Position numbers and translations under genes: made by a program
Assembly: GCF_016865445.1 (NCBI RefSeq)
Contig: NZ_AP024412.1
Location: 1,426,001-1,490,000 of the forward strand
DNA from: Mariniplasma anaerobium
GTDB lineage: Bacteria > Bacillota_I > Bacilli_A > Acholeplasmatales > Acholeplasmataceae
DNA length: 64,000 nt
Reading direction: 5' to 3'
Notes under the pieces: generated by a model
Databases searched by the model: none
The model's input: only the letters and a program-made list of their open reading frames with translations
What the model was told of the DNA's origin: nothing
Shown: positions 8,100 through 16,160 of the stretch, piece by piece
Layout of the letters: each line of letters opens with the position of its first letter
Position numbering within the stretch: the first letter of the stretch is position 1

Positions 8100-9907
8100 A
8101 CTGCTTCACCTCTTATGCTTGGTATGCTGGTGATTGCGCCAACTGGACATGCTTTCTTACATGCACCACACTTAATACATAGTTCATCATCTATCATATG
8201 AATTTGTTTTGGCCAACCAGAAATTGCATTTACTGGGCAATTTTTCGCACATTTAGTACAACCGATACAACCATCATCAATCACAAAGTGTGTAAGTTCA
8301 GCACATACTCCAGCTGGACACGCTTTGTCTACAACATGCGCGATATATTCATCTCTAAAATGTTTAATTGTTGATAAAACAGGATTAGGTGCAGTTTGTC
8401 CAAGACCACAAAGTGAAGTCTTTTGAATCATATGCGCCAACTTTTCTAGCTCATCAATATCTTTTAATGTTCCATCTCCATCGCATATACGATTTAAGAT
8501 ATCTAACATTTGTTTAGTGCCTTCTCTACATGGTGTACATTTACCACAAGATTCTTCAACAGTAAATTCTAAATAAAATCTAGCAACATCCACCATACAG
8601 TTATCTTCATCCATAACAATCATTCCACCTGAACCCATCATAGATCCTAGTTTTTTCAAGTTATCAAAATCAATTGGAGTGTCTAAATCTTTTTCTGTAA
8701 TACATCCACCTGATGGCCCACCTGTTTGAATTGCTTTAAATTTTCTTTTATTTGGTATCCCACCACCAATATCATAAACAACTTCTCTTAAAGTTGTTCC
8801 CATTGGGACTTCTACTAAACCTGTATTATTAATTTTCCCACCAAGAGCAAAAACTTTTGTTCCTGTTGAGTTTTCTGTTCCTATTGATTTAAAATAGTCT
8901 GCGCCTTTCAAAAATATAACTGGTATATTAGCTAATGTTTCTACATTATTAACATTTGTTGGATATCCCCATAAACCTTTTTTAGCAGGAAATGGAGGTT
9001 TTAAAACTGGCATGCCTCTAAAGCCTTCAATAGATTTTATTAAAGCTGTTTCTTCACCACAAACAAATGCTCCAGCACCTAATCTTATATCAATATTAAA
9101 ACTAAAATCAGTTCCAAATATAGAATCTCCTAATAATTGATATTCTTTTGCTTGTAAAATTGCATGTTCCAGTCTTTCAACTGCTACAGGATATTCTGCT
9201 CTAACATAGATATAACCTTGATCTGAACCAATCGCATATCCACAAAGTGCCATAGCTTCTAAAATAGAATGAGGATCACCTTCTAAGATTGCTCTATCCA
9301 TGAAAGCACCTGGATCGCCTTCATCTGCATTACAAATAACATATTTTTTATCACTTACTGATTGTGCAGCAAATTGCCATTTTAAACCTGTTAAAAAGCC
9401 TCCGCCACCTCTACCTTTTAATCCTGAATCTAAAACTTCTTTAATTACTTGATCAGGTGTCATCTTAGTTAAGGCTTCACCTAAAGCTAAATATCCATCT
9501 CTTGCAATATATTCATCTATATCAAGTGGATTGATTTGTCCACAATTTCTTAGCGCGATACGTTTTTGTTTTGAGTAAAATGTAAGTTGACTCATTTGCT
9601 TGATTTTATTTCGATCAAGCGGGTTTTTTACTAGTAGTCGATCAATATGTCTACCTTTTAATAGATGTTCTTCACAAATAATTTTAACATCTGATACTTT
9701 GACATGAGCATAAAAAGTTTCATCCGGATATATAACAATAACAGGACCTCTTTCGCATAAACCAAAACACCCAGTTAAGACAAGACCAACCTCATCTTTT
9801 ATACCTAGGTTTGTTAGTTCTTCTTCAAATGCTTGTTTAATTTCTTTTGAATGGGAACTCATACAACCCGTTCCACCACAAATTAAGACTTGAATTCTTT
9901 CTAACAT
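8096..9907 (-). CDS. hydB: Hydrogenase NADH/FMN subunit HydB (NuoF-like)
   Basis: A 603-residue flavoprotein that links NADH to the hydrogenase. A thioredoxin-like [2Fe-2S] domain comes first (C10, C15, C47, C51). Next is the 51-kDa complex I fold, with the glycine-rich NADH/FMN site GRGGGGFLTGLKW (about 165-177) and NADEGDPGAFMDR (about 193-205). An SLBB region and the [4Fe-4S] motif ESCGKCTPCREG follow. The C-terminus has two ferredoxin motifs, CIGCTKCAKNCP and CIKCGACKKACP. This domain set is that of subunits of electron-bifurcating or NADH-dependent trimeric hydrogenases. It starts one base after the stop of the upstream 2Fe-2S gene and overlaps hydA, so the subunits are made together. 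Confidence 0.95.
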   Translation of the reverse strand: MLERIQVLICGGTGCMSSHSKEIKQAFEEELTNLGIKDEVGLVLTGCFGLCERGPVIVIYPDETFYAHVKVSDVKIICEEHLLKGRHIDRLLVKNPLDRNKIKQMSQLTFYSKQKRIALRNCGQINPLDIDEYIARDGYLALGEALTKMTPDQVIKEVLDSGLKGRGGGGFLTGLKWQFAAQSVSDKKYVICNADEGDPGAFMDRAILEGDPHSILEAMALCGYAIGSDQGYIYVRAEYPVAVERLEHAILQAKEYQLLGDSIFGTDFSFNIDIRLGAGAFVCGEETALIKSIEGFRGMPVLKPPFPAKKGLWGYPTNVNNVETLANIPVIFLKGADYFKSIGTENSTGTKVFALGGKINNTGLVEVPMGTTLREVVYDIGGGIPNKRKFKAIQTGGPSGGCITEKDLDTPIDFDNLKKLGSMMGSGGMIVMDEDNCMVDVARFYLEFTVEESCGKCTPCREGTKQMLDILNRICDGDGTLKDIDELEKLAHMIQKTSLCGLGQTAPNPVLSTIKHFRDEYIAHVVDKACPAGVCAELTHFVIDDGCIGCTKCAKNCPVNAISGWPKQIHMIDDELCIKCGACKKACPVGAITSIPSIRGEAV

Positions 9908-9908
9908 A

Positions 9909-10280
9909 TTATTTGTCCTTTCTAGTTGACAAAAGATATCTTGTCACTGGTTGATGATTGATAATGTGTTTTTCGATAATTTCTCTAACGATAGGAATCG
10001 TTAAACTACAATAGACATAAGATTGACCTGATTCATCAATGATTTCAGCCATTGGTTCATATGCACATTCTCCCATGCACCCAACTTGCGTTATAGTCAT
10101 ATTTTTTAACTCACGCAAATTAGCTTGTTCCAAAAATTCATTTAAAATAGGTCTAGCTCCACTTGCAATCCCACAGGTTCCCATACCTACTTGAACTCTA
10201 AAGCCATCTTTTGTATAACGCATTGTCATTTTTTTTAATGATTCATCTCTTAATTTTTTAAGTTCTGCTAATGTTTTCAT
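9909..10280 (-). CDS. Thioredoxin-like [2Fe-2S] protein of the hydrogenase operon
   Basis: A 123-residue protein with the thioredoxin-fold ferredoxin pattern: GTCGIASGA near residue 35 and VGCMGECAYEP near 66, which supply Cys residues for a [2Fe-2S] centre. It resembles the N-terminal domain of HydB and the C-terminal half of NuoE-type subunits. It probably acts as an extra electron carrier or fourth subunit, as in four-subunit Hnd-type hydrogenases. It overlaps the upstream HATPase gene by 23 bases and is followed at once by hydB. Its exact place in the electron path is inference. Confidence 0.85.
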   Translation of the reverse strand: MKTLAELKKLRDESLKKMTMRYTKDGFRVQVGMGTCGIASGARPILNEFLEQANLRELKNMTITQVGCMGECAYEPMAEIIDESGQSYVYCSLTIPIVREIIEKHIINHQPVTRYLLSTRKDK

Positions 10281-10800
10281 AATCCACCCTTATTTCTTCG
10301 ATTTCTTTATTAATCGTATATTCTATTTCTTTTTTTACTTTATAACTAAAATCCTTATGTTCTATAAATTGTATCAAATCAAAAGTATAAGTTTTTATAT
10401 ACTTAATCTCTAATATCACGTTTTCTACATTTGGGTTAACATATAAATCTGATATCATAAGTCCTATATCTCCAAAATCAGGAAAATCAATATGCTTGTG
10501 ATTGAAAGTGGTTTCTAATAATGTTCCATTTCCTATTGAAGATGTGATATCAAATGTACCTTCTGTTTGAGCTGTCAGATCATGTAGCATTGATAATCCT
10601 AATCCAACTTTTCTGTTTTTTTGCGTGCTATATGTAAATAATTTAACTTTTTCTAATACTTCTTTACTCATGCCTTTTCCATCATCTTCTAATTTAAAGC
10701 TTAACTTTTCATTGAAATCAAGAGAAATTAAGATATTTTTAGATTGTGCATTTATAGAGTTTTGAACTAAATCAAATATGTAATCTGTAAAGTATATCAT
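10258..10800 (-). CDS. HATPase-domain protein (sensor-kinase-like ATPase without H-box)
   Basis: A 180-residue soluble protein whose first 110 residues form a GHKL ATPase fold. The N box is DLVQNSINA, the G1 box DDGKGM and the G2 box KVGLGLSML. There is no dimerisation/phospho-His domain and no sensor domain. The last 70 residues form a separate acidic tail with no known motif. It overlaps its neighbours on both sides (PHP gene by four bases, 2Fe-2S gene by 23), so it is a true operon member. It could be a serine kinase, an ATP-dependent regulator or an assembly factor for the hydrogenase. Similar genes occur in hydrogenase operons of other Firmicutes, with no role known to me. Confidence 0.85.
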   Translation of the reverse strand: MIYFTDYIFDLVQNSINAQSKNILISLDFNEKLSFKLEDDGKGMSKEVLEKVKLFTYSTQKNRKVGLGLSMLHDLTAQTEGTFDITSSIGNGTLLETTFNHKHIDFPDFGDIGLMISDLYVNPNVENVILEIKYIKTYTFDLIQFIEHKDFSYKVKKEIEYTINKEIEEIRVDYENISRT

Positions 10801-11474
10801 TTGCTAAAATACCTAAAAAATGAATCTATACTTAAATCATCCAATATCATACCCTCATTATCTCCTTTTTCTAAAATATCGATAATTTGATGTGCATCTG
10901 AATTTTTTAAAACTATTTGATGTTTTTTATTGTTTTCGATATGTCTATATTCAACACCATCTAAAGGATATTTGTCGATATAATTGATACCTGATCGATA
11001 ATCTTTATCTATATGCGCATAAATAAGCACATGTTCAAAGTCTTTTAATATATGCAATAAATCTTTAATACTTAAATTAAGCGGATCAATTAGTAAGTAT
11101 GGATACTCATTTATGACTTCATCATAAATGTTCACAATCTCTTGATTGCCCATAGTTTCATGATCAAAGCTATTTTTTTGATTATATGTTTCTAATATTT
11201 TATCAAAAGATATTGCATCTTCAATTGTTTTAAAATAACACAACACATCAAAATCTTCTTTAACTGTTATTTCTACTCCTGGAATGAAAAGCATATCATA
11301 GCTTTGTGACAACTCATAACATATACTTAATTGTTTTGTTGAGTTATGATCAGTTATCGCAATAATATCTAAACCCTTTAAAGATGCCATATTAAAAATA
11401 TTATTTGGTGTCATTAAAACATCTGCACATGGCGATAGCACTGAATGAATATGGATATCATATGAATATTTCAT
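10797..11474 (-). CDS. PHP-domain metal phosphoesterase
   Basis: A 225-residue PHP-superfamily protein with the metal-binding set of that fold: HIHS at residues 7-10, ITDHNS at about 40-45, PGVEIT at about 66-71, YAHIDKD in the middle and KNSDAHQ near the C-terminus. Family members hydrolyse phosphate esters of nucleic acids, histidinol phosphate or nucleotides. A histidinol-phosphatase role is unlikely here, since no his genes are near. It overlaps both neighbours by four bases. In this operon it may act on a small signalling nucleotide or on a phosphoprotein made by the HATPase proteins; that is speculation. Confidence 0.87.
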   Translation of the reverse strand: MKYSYDIHIHSVLSPCADVLMTPNNIFNMASLKGLDIIAITDHNSTKQLSICYELSQSYDMLFIPGVEITVKEDFDVLCYFKTIEDAISFDKILETYNQKNSFDHETMGNQEIVNIYDEVINEYPYLLIDPLNLSIKDLLHILKDFEHVLIYAHIDKDYRSGINYIDKYPLDGVEYRHIENNKKHQIVLKNSDAHQIIDILEKGDNEGMILDDLSIDSFFRYFSK

Positions 11475-11806
11475 ATGAATCCTCTTTGATAAAAATCTAT
11501 AATAACTTCATGTGTTAATTTTTTTGTTTGAATCATCGCAATATTTTCTAAATTAGCTCTATGAATAACTTCTAAAGGAACATTTTGCCCATCAATAATA
11601 ATAATGACTGAAACATCAACCATTATAGCTAGAGAAATTGTTGTTTGACTTGCAATGACAGTAATAAGTGCTTCTTCATTCTTAACGTGTTTGATTGCAG
11701 TACTCAATAAATCTGTTGCGTATACTGAATTAAAAGTATTCTTAAGTGTATGTTGATCTGTAAGTAACTCATATTCATTATTTAAAATATCTTTAACTAA
11801 GTGCAT
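11471..11806 (-). CDS. DRTGG-like small protein
   Basis: A 111-residue protein with the alternating beta/alpha pattern of DRTGG-type domains. Its ATDLLSTAI, VIASQTTISLA and VSVIIIIDGQ stretches line up by eye with CSDLMSDAL, LITGLATQQSIRTA and VNVVLLVRG of the protein encoded at 12218-12601. The two are probably paralogues. DRTGG domains are found in phosphotransacetylase and CBS proteins, where they are thought to bind ligands. It overlaps the PHP gene by four bases and the RsbW-like gene by 14. Role unknown. Confidence 0.75.
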   Translation of the reverse strand: MHLVKDILNNEYELLTDQHTLKNTFNSVYATDLLSTAIKHVKNEEALITVIASQTTISLAIMVDVSVIIIIDGQNVPLEVIHRANLENIAMIQTKKLTHEVIIDFYQRGFI

Positions 11807-12224
11807 CTAAATCACCTACCACAAAAATAAGTCGTATATGTGTGCCAAATTGATCTGAATTAATTTCCATAACATCTGAGAGTCTTTTCATATTTGTTAA
11901 TCCCATACCAGCACCAAATCCATTGGTATTAGCGATTCTATTGGCTGTTGAATAACCTTCAGTCATAGCAAGTTGAATATCGAATATGCCCGGGCCATCA
12001 TCATAAATATTAAGTTCTACATAATCATTTATAATTTCAAATGTCATATATCCACCAACGGAATGGATGACAACATTTATTTCTGATTCATAAGATGCTG
12101 CACAAATTCTTTTAATCATCGCTTTAGAATACTCTAAAGCTTTTAAAGTTTTTTTGATATCTGAGGATGCTCTTCCAGCAAGTTCGAAATTATTTGCAAT
12201 GATTTGATATTCTTTTTTTACCAT
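11793..12224 (-). CDS. RsbW/anti-sigma-like ATPase
   Basis: A 143-residue single-domain GHKL ATPase with an N box around SEINVVIHS (about 46-54), a G1 box DDGPGI (about 75-80) and a G2 box GFGAGMGL (about 102-109). The layout resembles anti-sigma-factor serine kinases such as RsbW or SpoIIAB. It sits between the two DRTGG-like genes and overlaps both (14 and 7 bases). No sigma factor or anti-anti-sigma (STAS) gene is near, so its partner may be one of the DRTGG proteins. That partner assignment is inference. Confidence 0.85.
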   Translation of the reverse strand: MVKKEYQIIANNFELAGRASSDIKKTLKALEYSKAMIKRICAASYESEINVVIHSVGGYMTFEIINDYVELNIYDDGPGIFDIQLAMTEGYSTANRIANTNGFGAGMGLTNMKRLSDVMEINSDQFGTHIRLIFVVGDLDALS

Positions 12225-12601
12225 TGGATATCGTATTTAATGCCTTTGATGCCATCTGCATACATCATACCGCTGGTATTAAACATTGTATAATCTGTAG
12301 CAAGCAAAATAATTTCTGATTCAAGTGCCAATTGAACAACTTTATCAGAAGGAATTTTACCTCTAACAAGTAAAACCACATTTACATCTAGCATTTCTGC
12401 AGTTCTAATAGATTGTTGTGTTGCTAGTCCTGTTATAAGTATTGCATGATCTAAAATTCTTTCGTCTTTAACTGAATTCATGATAATGAGTGCATCACTC
12501 ATTAAATCTGAACAAAAAGCAAAGTGAATATCTTTATTAACCAATAGTTCTTTTGTATAGACTCTGCAATTGTATTTTTCTATAATCTCATGCAACTTCA
12601 T
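12218..12601 (-). CDS. DRTGG-domain protein
   Basis: A 127-residue soluble protein of the DRTGG-like family with the segments CSDLMSDALIIM, LITGLATQQSIRTAEML and VNVVLLVRGKIP. It is a probable paralogue of the protein at 11471-11806. It overlaps hydC by 14 bases and the RsbW-like gene by 7. The domain may bind a nucleotide or metabolite and feed the state of the cell into the hydrogenase operon. This is inference from the family, not seen in the sequence. Confidence 0.8.
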   Translation of the reverse strand: MKLHEIIEKYNCRVYTKELLVNKDIHFAFCSDLMSDALIIMNSVKDERILDHAILITGLATQQSIRTAEMLDVNVVLLVRGKIPSDKVVQLALESEIILLATDYTMFNTSGMMYADGIKGIKYDIQW

Positions 12602-13088
12602 TGTTTTTTTCCTTTAGTTCTTTAATAATATCTCTTACTTTACTAACTGATGCATTTCCGTGAATTGTGGAATCAACAGAAAAAACAGGAGCAAGTCCAC
12701 ATGCACCAATACATCTAGTTGAACTTAAAGTTATTTTGTTATCTTTAGTCGTTTGTCCATCTTTAATGCCTAGTTCGTTTTCAAGAGTTTCCATAACGTT
12801 CTTAGATCCTCTTACATAACACGCAGTTCCTAAACAAACACTTACTGTATGTTCACCATTAGGTGTAATAGAAAAATTACCATAAAAGGTAACAACACCA
12901 TTAATTTTAGCTACACTTTCATTTAATTCCTTGCTTATAATCTTTTGGATTTCCAAAGGAATATAGCCGAAAATTTCCTGAGCATCATGAAGCGTTGGCA
13001 TAAGCGGACCAGGAATTTTTTTGTTTTCATTAATTTTCGTATAAAAAAGAGCTAGCTTTTTTTCACAAATGTGATTTTCTTTATTCAT
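12588..13088 (-). CDS. hydC: Hydrogenase [2Fe-2S] subunit HydC (NuoE-like)
   Basis: First gene of the hydrogenase operon: 166 residues, NuoE/24-kDa family. A helical N-terminal part (about 1-80, with PLEIQKIISKELN) leads into a thioredoxin-like [2Fe-2S] domain. Cys ligands lie in CLGTACYVRGS (about 94-104) and CIGACGLAP (about 135-143). It passes electrons between HydB and HydA. The start has AAGGAG seven bases upstream, and the promoter lies 40-65 bases before it. Unlike most trimeric hydrogenase operons, it is separated from hydB by six genes. Confidence 0.93.
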   Translation of the reverse strand: MNKENHICEKKLALFYTKINENKKIPGPLMPTLHDAQEIFGYIPLEIQKIISKELNESVAKINGVVTFYGNFSITPNGEHTVSVCLGTACYVRGSKNVMETLENELGIKDGQTTKDNKITLSSTRCIGACGLAPVFSVDSTIHGNASVSKVRDIIKELKEKNNEVA

Positions 13089-13125
13089 TTTTTTACTCCT
13101 TGATTGAGTCGTTATTTATAAGTTC

Positions 13126-13152
13126 ATTATAACATAAATTAGTCTTTGTCAA
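13126..13152 (-). promoter_or_regulatory. Promoter of the hydrogenase operon
   Basis: On the minus strand, TTGACA (13152-13147) and an extended TATAAT (13131-13126, preceded by TGT) are separated by 15 bases. Spacing is short, but both hexamers are perfect. Transcription should start near 13119, about 30 bases before hydC. Confidence 0.75.
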
Positions 13153-13175
13153 GTGATTTGCTTTTACTTTTTATA

Positions 13176-13190
13176 TGATAACGTTTACAA
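13176..13190 (-). promoter_or_regulatory. cre-like operator upstream of the hydrogenase promoter
   Basis: Read on the minus strand, TTGTAAACGTTATCA matches every fixed position of the cre consensus. Its centre is near -64 relative to the predicted start, upstream of the -35 hexamer. CcpA sites in such positions act as activators in genes like ackA of Bacillus, so activation is more likely than repression here. Confidence 0.65.
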
Positions 13191-13208
13191 TTTATACGAA
13201 TTATAAAC

Positions 13209-13243
13209 AAAAAGCACACAATATAATAACTGAGTGCTTTTTT
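13209..13243. terminator. Terminator of the amylase operon
   Basis: Stem AGCACTCA/TGTGTGCT (one G-T pair) with flanking A and T runs on both sides, just after the DUF1189 gene on the minus strand. It isolates the amylase operon from the hydrogenase promoter. Confidence 0.75.
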
Positions 13244-13245
13244 GA

Positions 13246-14055
13246 TTATTGAAATGTCTTTTTTCCATATTTAAGCATAACTACCATAAGTATAATTCCC
13301 ATACCAAATTGGAATACTACTGGAGAAAAACTTGGCTCCAAGAACCCTACTGCAAAACTAATTAAGCTAGGCGCTCCCATCGCAAATACGACTAATTTCA
13401 TACTTTGACCATAGGTCATAAAACTCGTATATCCAAATCTAAATAATTGGATGACTAGACTCATAATTAAAACAAAGAGTGCATATAATGCAATATTTGT
13501 AACAATATTTACCAGTAATGTATAAAAGATAATATAAGTTCCAAAACTACTTTCTAGCTGTCTACCAAAAGATGCATACATCTCATCTCTAGCTTCACCA
13601 ATAGATAAATTTAAAGCTCTAAAACTAACGTCATCTTCAAATCCCTTATAATCATAGCCTACCATAAACTCCCCTTGTCCATTAGTGTAAACTATTTTAT
13701 CTTCTAATAACAAAACTTGTTTTTTTGAAGTGTCATAGGTCGTTTCTTGATAATTAATAATATAAGTTATCCCATCATGCTCATAAATATATGATTCATT
13801 AGTATCACATACCAGTTTACTTGTTGTAATTTCGCATGTGTCAGGTAATTGCCAATCAGGAGTTTGATTGACAAAGCTTTGTTCTATAAAATCCAATCTC
13901 CAACCATCTTGTTGAATAATTAATAAATTCATTGGAAATAAACTAACTAAACTAACAATGAAAAAGAATATTAAAACTTTCCACCATTTTTCTTTTACAT
14001 GTTCGAAGAATTTCGATAACTGAAATGCGTATCGATAGTAAGTGTATATAAACAT
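13246..14055 (-). CDS. DUF1189 membrane protein (YvdJ/MalA-like)
   Basis: A 269-residue membrane protein with one helix near the N-terminus (about 25-45), a long external region (about 50-160) and three or four helices at the C-terminus (about 170-265). It fits the DUF1189 family, whose members occur in maltodextrin operons such as yvdJ of Bacillus; their exact role is not established. The start shares bases with the amylase stop (TAATG), so the two are translationally coupled. Position supports a role in starch or maltodextrin use. Confidence 0.75.
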   Translation of the reverse strand: MFIYTYYRYAFQLSKFFEHVKEKWWKVLIFFFIVSLVSLFPMNLLIIQQDGWRLDFIEQSFVNQTPDWQLPDTCEITTSKLVCDTNESYIYEHDGITYIINYQETTYDTSKKQVLLLEDKIVYTNGQGEFMVGYDYKGFEDDVSFRALNLSIGEARDEMYASFGRQLESSFGTYIIFYTLLVNIVTNIALYALFVLIMSLVIQLFRFGYTSFMTYGQSMKLVVFAMGAPSLISFAVGFLEPSFSPVVFQFGMGIILMVVMLKYGKKTFQ

Positions 14056-15593
14056 TAGATATAAGCCTCTATTTCACTAGGATCGATATCTAATATAATC
14101 GTTTGATATCCTCCAATAGTTAGACTGTCTCCTAAAATAAACGATCTATAAGATGCCTCTACTGTATATGAATCTGGTGTAAGATTGTGGATAACGAGTA
14201 CTGCTTGTTCTAAATCTTCGTATTGATAATATCTTACATATCCTTGAATCTGTGTTGCATTACCATTATATGGTTTGTAATAATTACCATACATTAATGC
14301 TGGATTATCTTTTCTAATTTCTATCATTTCTTGATATGCATGATATAAAGAATCATCGTTACTTATCTGTTGTACTAGTGTATCAGTATCATTGTTCGAC
14401 CCATCACTAGGAAGCCAAGAAGTTTGATATTCTGTATTACCCCATAAAAATGGTTGTCTTCTATATTCGTCATAAACAACACCATAGCCTGGTATATTAG
14501 TTCCCTCATATCTGACACCTTCCATGCCTAATTCATCACCATAATAGATAAATGGATTACCTGGAAGTGTTAATAAAATTCTAGATGCTAGTTTGAGTTT
14601 CAACTCATTGTTTATAAATCCTTGACTAGAAGCTAGTCTATCCATATCATGATTACCTAAAAAAGGTGCATCTATGAAATCAGGATCAACTTCTCTATAA
14701 GCATCATAGATTTGTTCAAATGATCTAGCAAATAGATATCTACTGTTTTCCATACCAACTTTATCTAAAATGCTAGCTTGTCCAGGAAAATTAAATAAGG
14801 AATCAGATCCCATGTAATAATCTGCAATCGTTTCATATCTAGAAACATAAACTTCTGATACAACGTAGCTTTCAGGATAAGTTTGTTTCATATGCGCATT
14901 TAATCGCATCGTAAATAATGCACTATCCCAATCTGCATTAACACCTTCTATAAAATGTCTAGCAGCATCTAATCTAAATCCATGAACTCCCATTTCTAAA
15001 TAAAAATCCACAATATTATAAACTTCTTCAACAACTACAGGGTTTTCTAAATTTAAATCTTTCATTCCACCAACAAAAGTTTCATAAGCACTACCATTAT
15101 TAAATATATAATAGTCTCTATATTCACTTTGTTCACCTGTTAATGCAGATAAATACCAAGGATGTCTATCAGATGTGTGGTTAATAACTAGATCTAAAAC
15201 AATCTTTATGTCTCTCAATTCAGCTTCTTCAATTAAATTTTCTAAATCTTCTAAAGTCCCATAATCAGGATTCACGTCATAATAATCTGTCACGTCATAT
15301 CCATGATATGACGGAGAAGGATTGATAGGTAATAACCACAATGCAGTTATACCTAAATCTTCTAAATAGTCAAGATTTGCAGTTATACCATTTAAATCAC
15401 CAATGCCATCAGCATCACTATCTGCAAAACTTCTAACAAATATTTGATAATATACATCTTGTTGTGGATTTAATTCGTCTAAAGGATATGTTGTTGGATC
15501 AATCGGATTAATAGGATTGACTGGATTGCTTACACACGCAGTTAAACTTATACCAATAGCTAATAAGCTTAGAATTATAAATAACTTTTTCAT
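14055..15593 (-). CDS. Alpha-amylase family lipoprotein (GH13)
   Basis: A 512-residue GH13 enzyme anchored at the cell surface: signal peptide and lipobox SLTAC (Cys20), then a Pro/Asn-rich spacer. The barrel shows YYQIFVRSFADSD (about 48), DLVINHT (about 134-140), GFRLDAARHF (nucleophile D209), VVSEVYV (acid/base E247) and FLGNHDMDR (D316). It should hydrolyse alpha-1,4 glucans to maltodextrins outside the membrane. With the secreted pullulanase at 197-3124 it gives full breakdown of branched glucans. TAATG overlaps tie it to both neighbours. Exact product range (maltose, maltogenic, oligo-1,6) cannot be fixed from sequence. Confidence 0.93.
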   Translation of the reverse strand: MKKLFIILSLLAIGISLTACVSNPVNPINPIDPTTYPLDELNPQQDVYYQIFVRSFADSDADGIGDLNGITANLDYLEDLGITALWLLPINPSPSYHGYDVTDYYDVNPDYGTLEDLENLIEEAELRDIKIVLDLVINHTSDRHPWYLSALTGEQSEYRDYYIFNNGSAYETFVGGMKDLNLENPVVVEEVYNIVDFYLEMGVHGFRLDAARHFIEGVNADWDSALFTMRLNAHMKQTYPESYVVSEVYVSRYETIADYYMGSDSLFNFPGQASILDKVGMENSRYLFARSFEQIYDAYREVDPDFIDAPFLGNHDMDRLASSQGFINNELKLKLASRILLTLPGNPFIYYGDELGMEGVRYEGTNIPGYGVVYDEYRRQPFLWGNTEYQTSWLPSDGSNNDTDTLVQQISNDDSLYHAYQEMIEIRKDNPALMYGNYYKPYNGNATQIQGYVRYYQYEDLEQAVLVIHNLTPDSYTVEASYRSFILGDSLTIGGYQTIILDIDPSEIEAYI

Positions 15594-16051
15594 TAAAATC
15601 CTCTTTTTCTCATGGACTCTGTTTTATTAAACCCATCATATTTACCAGTAGGTTTTTCTAAATCAATAACTTTAGTTTTAAAAATATAATCATGAACTGT
15701 TCTACTTGTTTTATCTGACATTACAAAAAACGCAACAATCAGATAAATCCCAAAAGTTCCAACGCTTAAAGTGAGTTTAAATAAATCTCTTAAAAAAACA
15801 CGCCACAATTCAACATTTGTATCATCTAATTTTACGATTTGAATGCGTTGAACTCTCTTACCTAAAGTTTGTCCATGTGACTTGTTTAGTATATACGGTA
15901 AAAAATAAAACCCAAAAAAGGCAGCCCCAGAGACTATAAAGGGTAAAGGTTTATAATAGTCACCTAAAAAAAGCGCTAAAATTACAGAAAGTGTTACTGC
16001 CGATGTATCAATGGCAAAAGCTCTTACTCTTTTTTCAAATGATGGGACCAT
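15593..16051 (-). CDS. RDD-family membrane protein
   Basis: A 152-residue RDD-family protein with three membrane helices (about 12-30, 38-55, 95-115). The N-terminal signature lies around RVRAFAIDTSAV, and GQTLGKRVQRIQIV follows the second helix. RDD proteins are small membrane proteins of varied or unknown function; some move ions. It is the first gene of the amylase operon, with AAGGAG ten bases upstream, and is coupled to the amylase by TAATG. Confidence 0.85.
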   Translation of the reverse strand: MVPSFEKRVRAFAIDTSAVTLSVILALFLGDYYKPLPFIVSGAAFFGFYFLPYILNKSHGQTLGKRVQRIQIVKLDDTNVELWRVFLRDLFKLTLSVGTFGIYLIVAFFVMSDKTSRTVHDYIFKTKVIDLEKPTGKYDGFNKTESMRKRGF

Positions 16052-16084
16052 AATTATTCTCCTTATGAATTATTCTATATACAT

Positions 16085-16090
16085 ATTATA
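16085..16090 (-). promoter_or_regulatory. -10 element of the amylase operon
   Basis: TATAAT on the minus strand, about 35 bases before the RDD start. The expected -35 position (about 16108-16113) has only a weak match and falls inside the cre-like operator, so a bound repressor would block the polymerase. Confidence 0.6.
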
Positions 16091-16104
16091 TCACATAACA
16101 TTTT

Positions 16105-16119
16105 ATGAAACCGTTTGCA
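16105..16119. promoter_or_regulatory. cre-like operator over the amylase promoter
   Basis: ATGAAACCGTTTGCA matches every fixed position of the cre consensus. It covers the -35 region of the amylase operon promoter, the classic place for carbon repression by CcpA or for MalR control. Confidence 0.7.
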
Positions 16120-16131
16120 ATCATAAGATAA

Positions 16132-16157
16132 AAATAAAGGTGCAAGCACCTTTATTT
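16132..16157. terminator. Terminator after the 5'-nucleotidase gene
   Basis: A perfect 12-base stem (AAATAAAGGTGC/GCACCTTTATTT) with a two-base loop, just downstream of the minus-strand nucleotidase gene. U-runs are interrupted, but the stem is strong. Confidence 0.7.
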
Positions 16158-16160
16158 AAC

